Made by a program: the position numbers and the translations under genes. 36,314 nt of DNA, taken from a virus. The notes under the pieces are model-generated. The model saw only the letters and a program-made list of their open reading frames with translations. It was not told the origin of the DNA and did no database searches. Positions 7,857 through 16,169 of this stretch are shown in pieces. Numbering within the stretch: position 1 is the stretch's first letter; each line of letters starts with the position of its first letter. The stretch is from positions 1 to 36,314 of IMG/VR virus record IMGVR_UViG_3300034117_001053; one strand, given 5' to 3'.

Positions 7857-8746
7857 TCGCAGTTAGAATTAAAGTTGTTAAATGGCGTTTCAAAGATAGT
7901 AAAATCTGAGCTCCAAATGTTTACGTTCTGCATTATTTCGGGATAATTATTGTTATACTCATCCTCAAATCGTGCTTGTATTTGAGTTGTAAAGTTTTCG
8001 GGTGTGAAGTAAATGCCATCATGATTCAATGCAATTACTAAGTTTTGATGCACTTCCTCTGGCACCTCATCGACATAACCTTTATAACGCTTTGCCAATC
8101 GTGCCGATAATAATTGGCGGCTTCCATCAGGTCGAACGTAAACAGTTTTGTCGCTGCTAATGTTTGGCTCTTTAAAGTATAATGGTAAGCGGATATAGTT
8201 AGTTGTCGGTATAAGCAAAGGTGGTGCAGGAGGTGGATTAATAACAACAACCGCAGTCCTATAATAAAAACCAAATGCGTTACTTGTGTTTGTGTATGCA
8301 AGTTTAGTGGTTAAGCATTTATCATTAACTTTTTTAAAACATTGATTCGATACAAAAAAACTTGGCTCCGAAACACCACACGCAAACGCTAACTGAAAAC
8401 AATCTCCATCAAAAGTATTATCAAGTAAATTAGATAACACAAACGAAAAATAAATATTGTAAATCGGCACTCCGCTTTGAGTTCCATTAGTTACAATGCT
8501 TGTTATTACATCGTTCAAAATTATACCAGTGCCGCTTGTCGGCACTTTATAAACTGTCACGCTACTTATTACCTCACTCGATACTATTTGCGTTTGAAAA
8601 GCCACATCGCCAACCTCATATATCGGTAAGCAAAAGTCTTTTTGAATTCCGCACTCAGTATCGGTTACATATTCGGGTATGCCTAAGTCATTGCTTAGGT
8701 TGTAAAAGGTTACAAAACTATTTGGTATGTTTAATATCGCTGCCAT
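7853..8746 (-). CDS. Distal tail / baseplate-like structural protein, 297 aa
   Basis: The gene is coupled to the large tail protein upstream (TAATG at 8746) and overlaps the glycosyltransferase downstream by ATGA. The protein is Asn/Thr/Val-rich and beta-type with several cysteines in the first 150 residues. A Pro-rich hinge ('INPPPAPPLLIP', about 170-181) leads to a C-terminal domain with 'DKTVYVRPDGSRQLLSARLA'. The composition and place, third after the tape measure, suggest a distal tail or baseplate component. I know this kind of protein from Bacteroidota phages only as uncharacterised tail proteins, so the precise role is inference. Confidence 0.55.
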   Translation of the reverse strand: MAAILNIPNSFVTFYNLSNDLGIPEYVTDTECGIQKDFCLPIYEVGDVAFQTQIVSSEVISSVTVYKVPTSGTGIILNDVITSIVTNGTQSGVPIYNIYFSFVLSNLLDNTFDGDCFQLAFACGVSEPSFFVSNQCFKKVNDKCLTTKLAYTNTSNAFGFYYRTAVVVINPPPAPPLLIPTTNYIRLPLYFKEPNISSDKTVYVRPDGSRQLLSARLAKRYKGYVDEVPEEVHQNLVIALNHDGIYFTPENFTTQIQARFEDEYNNNYPEIMQNVNIWSSDFTIFETPFNNFNSNCE

Positions 8747-10974
8747 TATCTTCTAATTAAAAGTTTAAATTCTGCTAATCCCTCGTTCGGATCGTGATTA
8801 ATTTCAACAATGTTACCAATGTAGTAAGTGTCTGAGCATCTGAAACGAATTGCACCATAAGGATTTACTTTAACATCTTCAAAATCTGCCATCGAAAATG
8901 GTGCGGTAAAGGTTACGTATTCAGTCTTCCAAATCGGTGTGATGTAATAGTCATTGTCGAAGTTGCTCACATCGATAGTTTCCTTTTCAGATAATGTGCT
9001 GCCCTCAATAGGGCAATAAGTAGTCATTTGCCCTTGCGCAATGTAGTTACCGGTGCCGCTTGTGAATATAAAGTTTTCATTAGCAACAGTTGGTTGCGCT
9101 GCGGCAATGGATTTAAACCAACGCATCAATGAACGCGCAGGAGTTAACGCATAATTCATTCGTGTGTTAGGTGAATAAACGTTATCAGGGTTAGCATCGA
9201 TGCCTCTGTAAGCATATAAGTTAGCATCCTCAACAATAGCATGCACAATAAACAAGTCATCATCATAACGCCAATCACTTGTTCCCGTTCTTGCTTGGTT
9301 TTTTCTGCGTGTTATTTCAATCGTATATCCTGCACTTATGATGTCAGACATTAGGTCTAACTCGGTTGGATTTGAGTCGATGTTTCTGCGATATTGTCGC
9401 TCGGTATTCATCTCATCAAGCCCGTTATACTCTTCGGCTTCCCATTTGTTATAGCCAACCATTATCGTTCCGTAAATCAAATCTTTTGCGGTTGTGAATA
9501 TAGCTTTGTCAACTAATCCGACATCGACAACAATTGTTGATTTATAAAACTCTTCAATACGTGCAATCTTTAATTCGGTTTCGTTGTTGTCAAACCCCCA
9601 ACCGATGTTAAATATTTTGCGGCATTGCTCAAATAAATACTCGTATGATACAAATAATTTTGGAACACTTGGCTCAGTTACTTGGCGAATAAATGAGCCC
9701 TTAGTTATTTGATAAAAATCTAAACATTGATTCAACTCCTCTTCCATAACTACCGATGGGCAATCCTCATCCATGTATGCAGTCGGTAAGAACTCTAACA
9801 ACTCGGGCAAATAAACTGATGTGGCAACTGATGGCTCGCAGTTTGAATTGAGTGTCATCTCTACTTTAGAGGTGTTATCGTAATCAATGCTAATAATTAA
9901 TTTACGTACAAATAAAGTATTCCAAACATTGGGCTCAAAAAAACATTCCCAATAAAGAAACAAATAATCAGCATCTGAGTATGATGGCGTGCCTGAATAT
10001 GTAAAATTAAATGCTACTGATTGAGGAACTGCAGTTGGGCAAGTTATTACTGGAATAAAACCAACATCGGTAATAGGAGTAAATATACCATCAGTGCTAT
10101 TGTATTTTGCTAATTTTAAAATTGGAATTACTTCTCCATCATAAGTTCCTCCTGCGGGCTCTGTTGTATATTCAACATTAAAAGTCCCTTTACAAATTAT
10201 ATCAATTTGTGCATCATTATCTATGCAATTTAATGGGTCAGATGTGCGCTCCCAAATAGTTAAAAATTTACCAAAAGTTTCAAATGCATCAACATGGTCT
10301 GTTATAAATCGTGAAAGTGGTGGTAGGTCACCACTTGTAGTAGGAATAAGCGTTGCACCATTCATATTAAATGTTCCAATCTCTTCCATATTTCTTTCAG
10401 GAAGTGTCATGCAAAAGTTTAAATATAAAAAACCATTAGCACCAAACGGAAAATAGGTAAATCCAACGGTTGTCCCATCATTAAACGCTTTATTCTGCAA
10501 AAAGATATCTTGCCCCTCAATGTTTAATACCCTTAACAATGGTGGTGTTATTGCCTGCCCATCAAAGTTAGTTGTTGCCTCAATGTCAACATCTTGACCC
10601 ATTCTACTCATAAACACATCGGTGCACTTAGATGCGGTTACGCTAATTTTAATAAAGCAATAGTCAGCACATTGCCTTTCAAATGTATTAAAATCAAATG
10701 CACCAATAAAGTAGTTAGTATAGCCATCGCCCTCGGCACATTCGTAATCGATTTGCACTTGGTATTGACCATTGGCGCCATTCGTTTGATACTCTGTGTA
10801 TAACAAATCGTAAGCTTCACCAACCCACTCAAATGAATCAGTTGAGATGTTTATATTAATGCCATGATGCACAATGTTACGCGTTAAGTTGCCACCAATA
10901 CCATTCCACCCAACTGGCGATTCAACAACGGTTGAAACACTTGAACTGTCTATTAATGTGAACTTCCAATTCAT
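8746..10974 (-). CDS. Large tail tip / baseplate hub-like protein, 742 aa
   Basis: It is the gene immediately after the tape measure (ATGA overlap at 10971-10974), where siphoviruses encode the distal tail and hub proteins. The N-terminus 'MNWKFTLIDSSSVSTVVESP' and the beta-rich, Asn/Thr/aromatic-rich body without signal or membrane segments fit an extracellular structural protein. About residues 440-650 contain a more mixed alpha/beta stretch, and the last 40 residues ('YYIGNIVEINHDPNEGLAEF') read like a beta-barrel OB-type end. Large hub proteins often bind fibres. No peptidase or lyase motif was noticed. The role is inferred from order and composition. Confidence 0.6.
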   Translation of the reverse strand: MNWKFTLIDSSSVSTVVESPVGWNGIGGNLTRNIVHHGININISTDSFEWVGEAYDLLYTEYQTNGANGQYQVQIDYECAEGDGYTNYFIGAFDFNTFERQCADYCFIKISVTASKCTDVFMSRMGQDVDIEATTNFDGQAITPPLLRVLNIEGQDIFLQNKAFNDGTTVGFTYFPFGANGFLYLNFCMTLPERNMEEIGTFNMNGATLIPTTSGDLPPLSRFITDHVDAFETFGKFLTIWERTSDPLNCIDNDAQIDIICKGTFNVEYTTEPAGGTYDGEVIPILKLAKYNSTDGIFTPITDVGFIPVITCPTAVPQSVAFNFTYSGTPSYSDADYLFLYWECFFEPNVWNTLFVRKLIISIDYDNTSKVEMTLNSNCEPSVATSVYLPELLEFLPTAYMDEDCPSVVMEEELNQCLDFYQITKGSFIRQVTEPSVPKLFVSYEYLFEQCRKIFNIGWGFDNNETELKIARIEEFYKSTIVVDVGLVDKAIFTTAKDLIYGTIMVGYNKWEAEEYNGLDEMNTERQYRRNIDSNPTELDLMSDIISAGYTIEITRRKNQARTGTSDWRYDDDLFIVHAIVEDANLYAYRGIDANPDNVYSPNTRMNYALTPARSLMRWFKSIAAAQPTVANENFIFTSGTGNYIAQGQMTTYCPIEGSTLSEKETIDVSNFDNDYYITPIWKTEYVTFTAPFSMADFEDVKVNPYGAIRFRCSDTYYIGNIVEINHDPNEGLAEFKLLIRR

Positions 10975-13340
10975 GCTTTGTATCTCATTTTTTTGTTTCT
11001 AAATTCAACGCGGCTATTTTCTTTGAGCAAAAAAGTTGTTAATCCTTGCTCATCAATATTGACATTAAGATTCGATTTGTGCTTTGCCATAATGCGGTCT
11101 AACTTATCGTAGTTAATTCCATCACTACTTGCACTTTGTTTGGTTTGAAATTGTGCGGCAAGGTCGAATGTTCCGTTGGCTAATGCAGTTAAGATATTGT
11201 TTGCAAATGTAGGCTCAACCTCGCCGCTATTAAGCACTTTTAACGATGGCAAATAATCGGATGTAGATTGTCTATTGATTACGTATTCGCCTCGTTCAGC
11301 CTCTATCAATGTGCCTCCACTTGAATGCAATTGACCGCCTACCATACCACCATCGGCAAACTTTGGCGGTTGTGCGTTTTCAATGATTGCGATTTGTGCG
11401 CCCGTTGCTATAGCCGCGGCTGCTAACGATGCTATGGTTGCAGGATTTAATGGCCCGCCTGGAACTGTTGCAAGTATGTTACCAATTGTTAAAGCTCCAT
11501 TGATTATCGCTTGCATTATTGCCGCTTGTTTCTGTCCCTCCCAAGCGCGTGTTTTGATTTCGGCTTCTTGTTGTGCGTATCTTTCCTCAATCTGTAATCG
11601 TTGTGCATCTGTTAGATTCTTATTTGCCAACTCGGCATCTTTACGCTCACTAAGTGACTCTAATATCGATGCGGTTTCGGCATCTCTATTTTGTTGGTTG
11701 ATTGTGAATATTGTGTTTGAAAGAGTTTGCGCTGAAGATAACGCTAATTGAGTATATTCCTTAATTTTTTCTTTATCATATGCGGCTTTCTTATCTGCCG
11801 CTTCTTTTGCTGCATCTAATTTTGCTTGTTCTGCCGCTGCCCATGCTTCTAAATCTGCATCGTAATAGTCATCTTGCGCGTATTTTTTATCCACCAACAT
11901 CCTAACAAATGCATCATATTCTTTGTCAAACTGCTCATTCTTTAATATTAATTCGCTATCAGTTAAATCGCCAGTTAACCTTACTTGGTCTTTTTTTAAT
12001 TCAGTTATTTTTTTAAAGTAAAATGCTTGGTCATCAATTGATGTGGAAGATTCCAAAGCTATTTGATTAGCTGCTATTTCCTCACGCAATCTGCGTTCTT
12101 CCTCTTTTATTGTGTTATCTACTTCCTCTTTTTTATTTTTTACAACTGCTTTACTTGTATCTTTTTCTTTTTGCAATTTAGCATCAGCAGCCGCCTTGTT
12201 AATATCTGCTATATCATCATTATAAGATTTTTCGGCAAGTTTAAAATCTTTAACATATTGGTTGTATATTCTTAAACGTTCGGCTTGATATGTTTTATTT
12301 GTTCTAATTTGATCACTAATGTCTAATGCATTAAATTCATCATCAAGTGTTTTTATATCTTTACGCATTTCTCTTTCAAACTGCATTTGAGATTTATTCC
12401 TTGAAATTAAAGCATCTACACGCATTTTTGTTTCATCGGATAATCCTTTTCGTAATAACTCAATTCTTGTTTTTACCACTGCAAGGCTGCCCTCATCTCT
12501 ACCTATTTCAGCTATTTTTTTATTAAAGTTTTCTACACCATCATCTGCTGTATCATTTAGATAAGAAACAAGCGCAACCAAACCAATAACTAACAAACTA
12601 ACGCCAGCAGTTGCCATCGCAGTTGATGCCGCTATGCTTGTGCCCATAACTCTCGCACTAACCGCAGCCGCCTTTTGTGCGCCATCCAACACATAGGTTC
12701 TCAATGCACTCTCAGTTGTGGCTATGCTTGCTAACTCTTGAACACCTTGCAATAATGCCATTGCACCTTGGGCTTGCGCTAATGTTTTAGTTAACTTTTC
12801 ATTCTCGCCTCCAAATAATGCCGCAGCACCCGCAGCAACCGAAGCCGCTGCCGCTATACCTTTAAACGCAGTCACAACCGCATCAATTCGCTTTGTGTCG
12901 CTTGCTAATGCCTTAACCTTATCGTTGACATCTCCAAGTTCATCGGTTAACTCTGCCGCGCGTTTTGTGGCTTCTTTCATTTCTTTTGCACCTAATGAAC
13001 CACTTGCAATCTGCGCTTTTAATTCTTTCAATTCGGCTTTCATTGACTTGAAGCCACCACCCGCTTGCTTGGTTTCTTTCGTTACCTCAGCTAAATGGTC
13101 AGCAAATCCCTCCATAACACCCCCTTGAATCTCGGCCATAAGCCCATCGACTTCGTTGGACAATTTGCCCATTTCGGTGGTGGATTTATTTAAGTTTTGG
13201 ATAAATTCCTTTTGCTCATTGTTGACCTGAGCAAATGCAGCAGCATCTTCTTTGCTTATCTTACCAAGTAACTCTAATTGCTTAATCGCGGGCTCAAGTC
13301 CTGATGTGTCTGCAACGAATTTAATTATTACATTTTCCAA
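10971..13340 (-). CDS. Tape measure protein, 789 aa (TTG start)
   Basis: The protein is long, helical and Ala/Lys/Glu-rich, with hydrophobic stretches near residues 158-178, 240-261 and 625-655, and extended coiled coil about 270-580. This is the typical plan of a siphovirus tape measure, which sets tail length and enters the host membrane during DNA injection. 'VIIKFVADTSGLEPAIKQL' at the N-terminus is characteristic of the family. No in-frame ATG occurs before residue 57. The TTG at 13340 begins two codons after the TAA that ends the frameshifted chaperone frame, and in the same frame, so coupled re-initiation is likely. At 789 aa it predicts a tail of roughly 115-120 nm using the usual 1.5 Angstrom per residue rule. 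Confidence 0.85.
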   Translation of the reverse strand: MENVIIKFVADTSGLEPAIKQLELLGKISKEDAAAFAQVNNEQKEFIQNLNKSTTEMGKLSNEVDGLMAEIQGGVMEGFADHLAEVTKETKQAGGGFKSMKAELKELKAQIASGSLGAKEMKEATKRAAELTDELGDVNDKVKALASDTKRIDAVVTAFKGIAAAASVAAGAAALFGGENEKLTKTLAQAQGAMALLQGVQELASIATTESALRTYVLDGAQKAAAVSARVMGTSIAASTAMATAGVSLLVIGLVALVSYLNDTADDGVENFNKKIAEIGRDEGSLAVVKTRIELLRKGLSDETKMRVDALISRNKSQMQFEREMRKDIKTLDDEFNALDISDQIRTNKTYQAERLRIYNQYVKDFKLAEKSYNDDIADINKAAADAKLQKEKDTSKAVVKNKKEEVDNTIKEEERRLREEIAANQIALESSTSIDDQAFYFKKITELKKDQVRLTGDLTDSELILKNEQFDKEYDAFVRMLVDKKYAQDDYYDADLEAWAAAEQAKLDAAKEAADKKAAYDKEKIKEYTQLALSSAQTLSNTIFTINQQNRDAETASILESLSERKDAELANKNLTDAQRLQIEERYAQQEAEIKTRAWEGQKQAAIMQAIINGALTIGNILATVPGGPLNPATIASLAAAAIATGAQIAIIENAQPPKFADGGMVGGQLHSSGGTLIEAERGEYVINRQSTSDYLPSLKVLNSGEVEPTFANNILTALANGTFDLAAQFQTKQSASSDGINYDKLDRIMAKHKSNLNVNIDEQGLTTFLLKENSRVEFRNKKMRYKA

Positions 13341-13346
13341 CTGCCA

Positions 13347-14056
13347 TTACTTTTTAGGCGTTTTTGGTTGTGGCTTCTTTGCCTCATTAGCAAAGAAAAA
13401 GAAATCCCACAAATTTAGTAAATTAATTTGATAATTCGCGGGTAAATATTTTAATACGGTAATCTTTAATCTTTCTCGGCTTGCAATTCCATCCCTAATG
13501 TCTGTAACGAAAGAATATCCCGTTGAATCTGCTCTACCTTTTCCACTATCGCCAAATACGTCAGGGAAGTGTCGCCTGACTTCGCTAAAAACGGAATTAA
13601 TTTCTTTATTGGCATTGACAAAAAAAAACTATCGCCTGCATTCTCTTTCCAGTTCTTAATCTTTTTTTCGTTGGCCTTAAAATCATAACGTGTCAATGGC
13701 TCACTTTTATCCACAAATGCAACCGAAGCGACCTTATAGATAATATCCTTGCTTATAATGAAGTTACAACGCTCCTCGAATCGCATTTGCAGTTTTATTA
13801 TCTCGTTGAGGTTTATTTTCTTTGGATCACTTAACAACTTGCTCATTGCCGCGTTGTAATTCTTAATGTAATCGTTAGTGACTCCGTTTTGCATTTCTTG
13901 GTAGAATGTTAACGCTTCTAACCCACGTTCGTAAGGTAGGTTGTTTTTATCGACAAACTCAAAGTAGTCAACGCCTCCGCACTTGAACGCGAATTCAAGC
14001 GGGAATTCAGATTTATAAGTTGGTGGTAATTTCTTGAATAGGTTTCGGAAGTTCAT
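13347..14056 (-). CDS. Tail assembly chaperone, -1 frameshift extension product (G-GT type), about 236 aa
   Basis: Translation begins at ATG 14056 in the frame of the 196-aa product. At the T9 run read on the minus strand (plus-strand A9 at 13620-13628) a -1 slip gives an open frame of 90 further codons to TAA at 13347-13349. I translated this frame base by base and found no stop. It encodes protein-like sequence such as 'INSVFSEVRRHFPDVFG' and 'INLLNLWDFFFFANE' and ends with a Lys/Pro-rich tail. It has no start of its own, ends 6 bp before the tape measure start, and matches the known lambda G/GT arrangement, where the extension recruits tail-tube subunits to the tape measure. A sequencing error in the homopolymer is the alternative. 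Confidence 0.7.
13466..14056 (-). CDS. Tail assembly chaperone, unshifted product (G-like), 196 aa
   Basis: This is the in-frame product of the chaperone gene just upstream of the tape measure. The N-terminal half contains 'FAFKCGGVDYFEFVDKNNLP' and 'YERGLEALTFYQEM' (about residues 23-56), a pattern I associate with the first tail-assembly gene in Bacteroidota phages. The rest is helical. The last 50 codons overlap, in a different frame, the -1 extension described separately, so the DNA at 13466-13619 codes in two frames. The start ATG lies inside the end of the 66-aa gene upstream (44-bp overlap). It is expected to be made in excess over the frameshifted form. Confidence 0.7.
   Translation of the reverse strand: MNFRNLFKKLPPTYKSEFPLEFAFKCGGVDYFEFVDKNNLPYERGLEALTFYQEMQNGVTNDYIKNYNAAMSKLLSDPKKINLNEIIKLQMRFEERCNFIISKDIIYKVASVAFVDKSEPLTRYDFKANEKKIKNWKENAGDSFFLSMPIKKLIPFLAKSGDTSLTYLAIVEKVEQIQRDILSLQTLGMELQAEKD
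13620..13628 (-). promoter_or_regulatory. Putative -1 ribosomal slippery site (T9 run)
   Basis: On the minus strand the codons AGT TTT TTT TTG are read at 13630-13619, so a tRNA-Phe pair can re-pair perfectly on TTT TTT after slipping one base. This leads into the 90-codon extension that ends at 13347. The site falls at codons 143-146 of the chaperone, within its C-terminal half, as in other tail chaperone genes. I did not establish a downstream stimulatory hairpin or pseudoknot. Confidence 0.6.
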
Positions 14057-14213
14057 TGTTGTGTGTATAGTGTTTAGTTCTTAAGTTAATTATTATTTTA
14101 TTGTCTGTTTTATTATACGTGCGCTTCTTTGCGCTACCTCCACACCCGCACGTTTGACCAGTGTAAGTGTAGCCAAGTGATAGTAGAAATTTATGTGCAT
14201 CTTCAATCTCCAT
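14013..14213 (-). CDS. Small CGCGG-motif protein, 66 aa, function unknown
   Basis: The protein has an N-terminal helix ('MEIEDAHKFLLSLGYTY') followed by 'GQTCGCGGSAKKRTY' (about residues 19-33) and a basic, Asn/Lys/Thr-rich remainder. A C-G-C-G-G turn with following Lys/Arg is a recurrent feature of small proteins in late operons of Bacteroidota phages; the function is not known to me. It overlaps the membrane protein gene upstream by 11 bp and the chaperone gene downstream by 44 bp, so it is part of the same transcript. Confidence 0.65.
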   Translation of the reverse strand: MEIEDAHKFLLSLGYTYTGQTCGCGGSAKKRTYNKTDNKIIINLRTKHYTHNNELPKPIQEITTNL

Positions 14214-14493
14214 GATAATACATTTTAGATGTTAACGCGTTTAATCCACATAAAATAAGTAAGTAAGGTAGCAAGTGCAAGTCGGTTACAAAATATAACC
14301 AACCGATTAAACCCCACACCGAAGCCATGCAAGGCGGGCAATCAAACAATGGTTTGCTCCAAAATTCGCCAACGTAATGGCGGATATAGTTTGCTGCTTG
14401 CTCGAATAACATACCCTCACGCGTTAGGCAGTGAACACCTAAACAACCGAGGCTATTCAGGACAAGGACAAGGGATAATGGCAATAGTATCAT
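14203..14493 (-). CDS. Small membrane protein with CPPCMASVWG motif, 96 aa
   Basis: Hydrophobic segments near residues 2-20 and about 56-88 (one or two helices) make this an integral inner-membrane protein. Between them lies 'KPLFDCPPCMASVWGLIGW' (about 47-65), a conserved-looking C-x-x-C motif at the membrane surface that I associate with small phage membrane proteins of the DUF1360-like kind. It overlaps the 119-aa gene by 41 bp and the CGCGG gene by 11 bp. It may act in host takeover or membrane modification; no specific function is supported. Confidence 0.6.
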   Translation of the reverse strand: MILLPLSLVLVLNSLGCLGVHCLTREGMLFEQAANYIRHYVGEFWSKPLFDCPPCMASVWGLIGWLYFVTDLHLLPYLLILCGLNALTSKMYYHGD

Positions 14494-14812
14494 CTTCAGT
14501 TATGTTTATGAAGTTAAGTGTAATTGATGAATAAACAGTGCCGCAAATATCAAAGGTTGTGACATTGCAGCCATTTAGTATTTCAACTTTTACGGGGCCA
14601 GTTCCAATGTTCCAGAATCCGTTATTGTTCATTTCAATTACTGCATCGTATAGTCCGCTTGTTACATCTTTTTTAAGCACCCATCCATTTGAATAGGTAA
14701 ACTTAATTACGTAGTTAGTATCGTTTGTAAATGTGGGTGAACTAAATTCTAATACCTCAGCGCAGCCGCTAATGTCTTGGGTGTAGCTTGTTAGGCAGTT
14801 AAGTATTGGCAT
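14453..14812 (-). CDS. Beta-rich hypothetical protein upstream of the chaperone block, 119 aa
   Basis: The protein is beta-type and Asn/Thr/Ile-rich without signal or membrane segments. It has cysteines at about residues 5, 17, 79 and 89 and a C-terminal 'AIIPCPCPE'. Its composition is like that of the virion proteins elsewhere in this genome, so a minor structural role is plausible. It begins 4 bp after the DUF616-like gene ends and overlaps the membrane protein gene by 41 bp. I do not recognise a family. Confidence 0.6.
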   Translation of the reverse strand: MPILNCLTSYTQDISGCAEVLEFSSPTFTNDTNYVIKFTYSNGWVLKKDVTSGLYDAVIEMNNNGFWNIGTGPVKVEILNGCNVTTFDICGTVYSSITLNFINITEDDTIAIIPCPCPE

Positions 14813-14816
14813 GGTT

Positions 14817-15470
14817 TTAATTATAATTCATTAATTCTGTATTCAATAGATCAAAGTCAAAGGTAATATATTTTGTTTTAAACTTATGTAATAAATATGG
14901 TAAACTTAATTGGTCTTGAACTGAATAAATGTTATTGTGAAAAAACCATTCTTTTAATAAATTATATTCAGTATTTTCAACTAACTTACTTGAATAAATA
15001 AAACAACCAGCAGCAAATAACTTATCATCTACAAATGTTTTATCGGTTAAATAATCCTCCACTTGTTTATCCATGTGTTCGCCAACGTATCTGCTATTTA
15101 AATAATGGTTACCCTCTTTAATTAAAATGTTTACAAACTCTAATTCGGTTTGTATGCTACCTCTATGTGAATGATTAAACAAACCTATTTCAGCATCGCC
15201 TAATTGATTAATAAGTGTTTGAATTATACCGTTATTTAATGTAAACTTTGAGTCAACCCAAATGTAATAATCATAACCAGGTGCCGAAATCCATTCTAAC
15301 ATTTTAGGTATTTTACCCTTTAACCTTGGATGCATGCTCAATAACCTTGATGGTGTGTTTGAGTCATTGTATATTTTAATATCAACACTTAAACTATTAA
15401 TCTCTTCTTGATTGTTAATAATAAGACTTTGATTATCTCCAAAGTTGCATGATGTAAGTCTTATTTTCAT
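14817..15470 (-). CDS. DUF616 (TOD1/MUCI70)-like glycosyltransferase, 217 aa
   Basis: The motif order fits the TOD1/MUCI70 (DUF616) glycosyltransferase-like family: 'HPRLKGKIPKMLEW' (residues 47-60), corresponding to the family's K-x-x-P basic element, then 'YDYYIWVDSKFTL' (about 66-78), the strand with a W-x-D in place of the usual DxD, and later an acidic/aromatic region 'KTFVDDKLFAAGCF'. No membrane segment is present. The start ATG 15470 overlaps the stop of a 32-codon membrane microgene (TAATG). It is the second of two glycosyltransferase-like genes between TerL and the tail chaperones. The sugar and acceptor are unknown. Confidence 0.6.
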   Translation of the reverse strand: MKIRLTSCNFGDNQSLIINNQEEINSLSVDIKIYNDSNTPSRLLSMHPRLKGKIPKMLEWISAPGYDYYIWVDSKFTLNNGIIQTLINQLGDAEIGLFNHSHRGSIQTELEFVNILIKEGNHYLNSRYVGEHMDKQVEDYLTDKTFVDDKLFAAGCFIYSSKLVENTEYNLLKEWFFHNNIYSVQDQLSLPYLLHKFKTKYITFDFDLLNTELMNYN

Positions 15471-15568
15471 TACTTTTGATTTATTAGTAAATAAACTCCG
15501 TAGCTAAACATTAGTAGGTTTAACGTATTCAATGTAATTATAACAACTAATAGTTTAATGTTTTGCAT
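15470..15568 (-). CDS. Single-pass membrane microprotein, 32 aa
   Basis: The frame starts with ATG 15568 inside the end of the GT2-like gene and ends with a TAA that overlaps the ATG of the next gene (TAATG at 15470), so it bridges an otherwise empty 84-bp gap. The product begins MQNIKLLVVIITLNTLNLL and ends 'YLLINQK'. It is almost entirely hydrophobic, about one transmembrane helix, with a short basic end on each side. It could anchor or regulate the neighbouring glycosyltransferases. It is too short to be certain. Confidence 0.5.
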   Translation of the reverse strand: MQNIKLLVVIITLNTLNLLMFSYGVYLLINQK

Positions 15569-16169
15569 ACTTTGTTTTATAAATTTCGTTATCATTCAAT
15601 TGAATCATTCCAAATTCAGGCAGTTGTGATGTGGTGCTAATCTCGGATTGAATCGATAACCCATGCAACTCGTAAGGTCTTGAATTTTGAGCCAACCAAT
15701 CATCGCCATTTGCAATCAATAAGTCTTCGGGTATAGCAACGTATTTTGATTTATGCATCAACATCATACACCCCCATCCGTAAGGGCGTTGCTTCATTGC
15801 TTTAAGATGGATGTTAGCATCCTTTTTTAGTTGGTAGTTTTCAAATGCCATACCGATAACGCCTAAGTAGTTTAATGAGCCATCATCGTAAAACTTTAAG
15901 AACGATGGGTCAAAGTTTATATCATCGTTGCATATCAATATGTTATCATACTTAGCGCGCTCAACTCCGTAATTCCACGCGGGATTTACATAGATGTTTT
16001 CAGCCATTAAGTGTATGTCATACTTAGCGCTTAGAGGCAAAGGTCTATATTCGGTTGTATCGTTGTCAATTATAATAATCTCACCGACAAATTCGCAAGC
16101 ACAAAGGTCTTCAACAAGCTTTATGATGCGTGGACTTCTCCACATCGTAGGTATAATTACGCTAAACAT
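15555..16169 (-). CDS. GT2-like glycosyltransferase, 204 aa
   Basis: The start 'MFSVIIPTMWRSPRI' is the classic first strand of GT-A family 2 enzymes. It is followed by 'EIIIIDNDT' (about residues 30-38) and 'DNILICNDDINFD' (about 75-87), where N81-D82-D83 occupies the place of the DxD motif. 'VNPAWNYGVERAKYD' (about 61-75) is the nucleotide-sugar-side helix. At 204 aa it is a minimal catalytic domain without membrane segments. It overlaps the end of TerL by 8 bp. A Bacteroidota -7 box, TATATTTG, lies 4 bp before the ATG, so the gene may have its own, possibly leaderless, start. Confidence 0.7.
   Translation of the reverse strand: MFSVIIPTMWRSPRIIKLVEDLCACEFVGEIIIIDNDTTEYRPLPLSAKYDIHLMAENIYVNPAWNYGVERAKYDNILICNDDINFDPSFLKFYDDGSLNYLGVIGMAFENYQLKKDANIHLKAMKQRPYGWGCMMLMHKSKYVAIPEDLLIANGDDWLAQNSRPYELHGLSIQSEISTTSQLPEFGMIQLNDNEIYKTKYAKH

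Noticed and set aside
12063-12275. Plus-strand 70-codon frame rich in Phe/Ile/Tyr inside the tape measure gene
   Set aside because: The composition is the antisense image of the Lys/Glu-rich coiled coil on the other strand; it is not an independent membrane protein.
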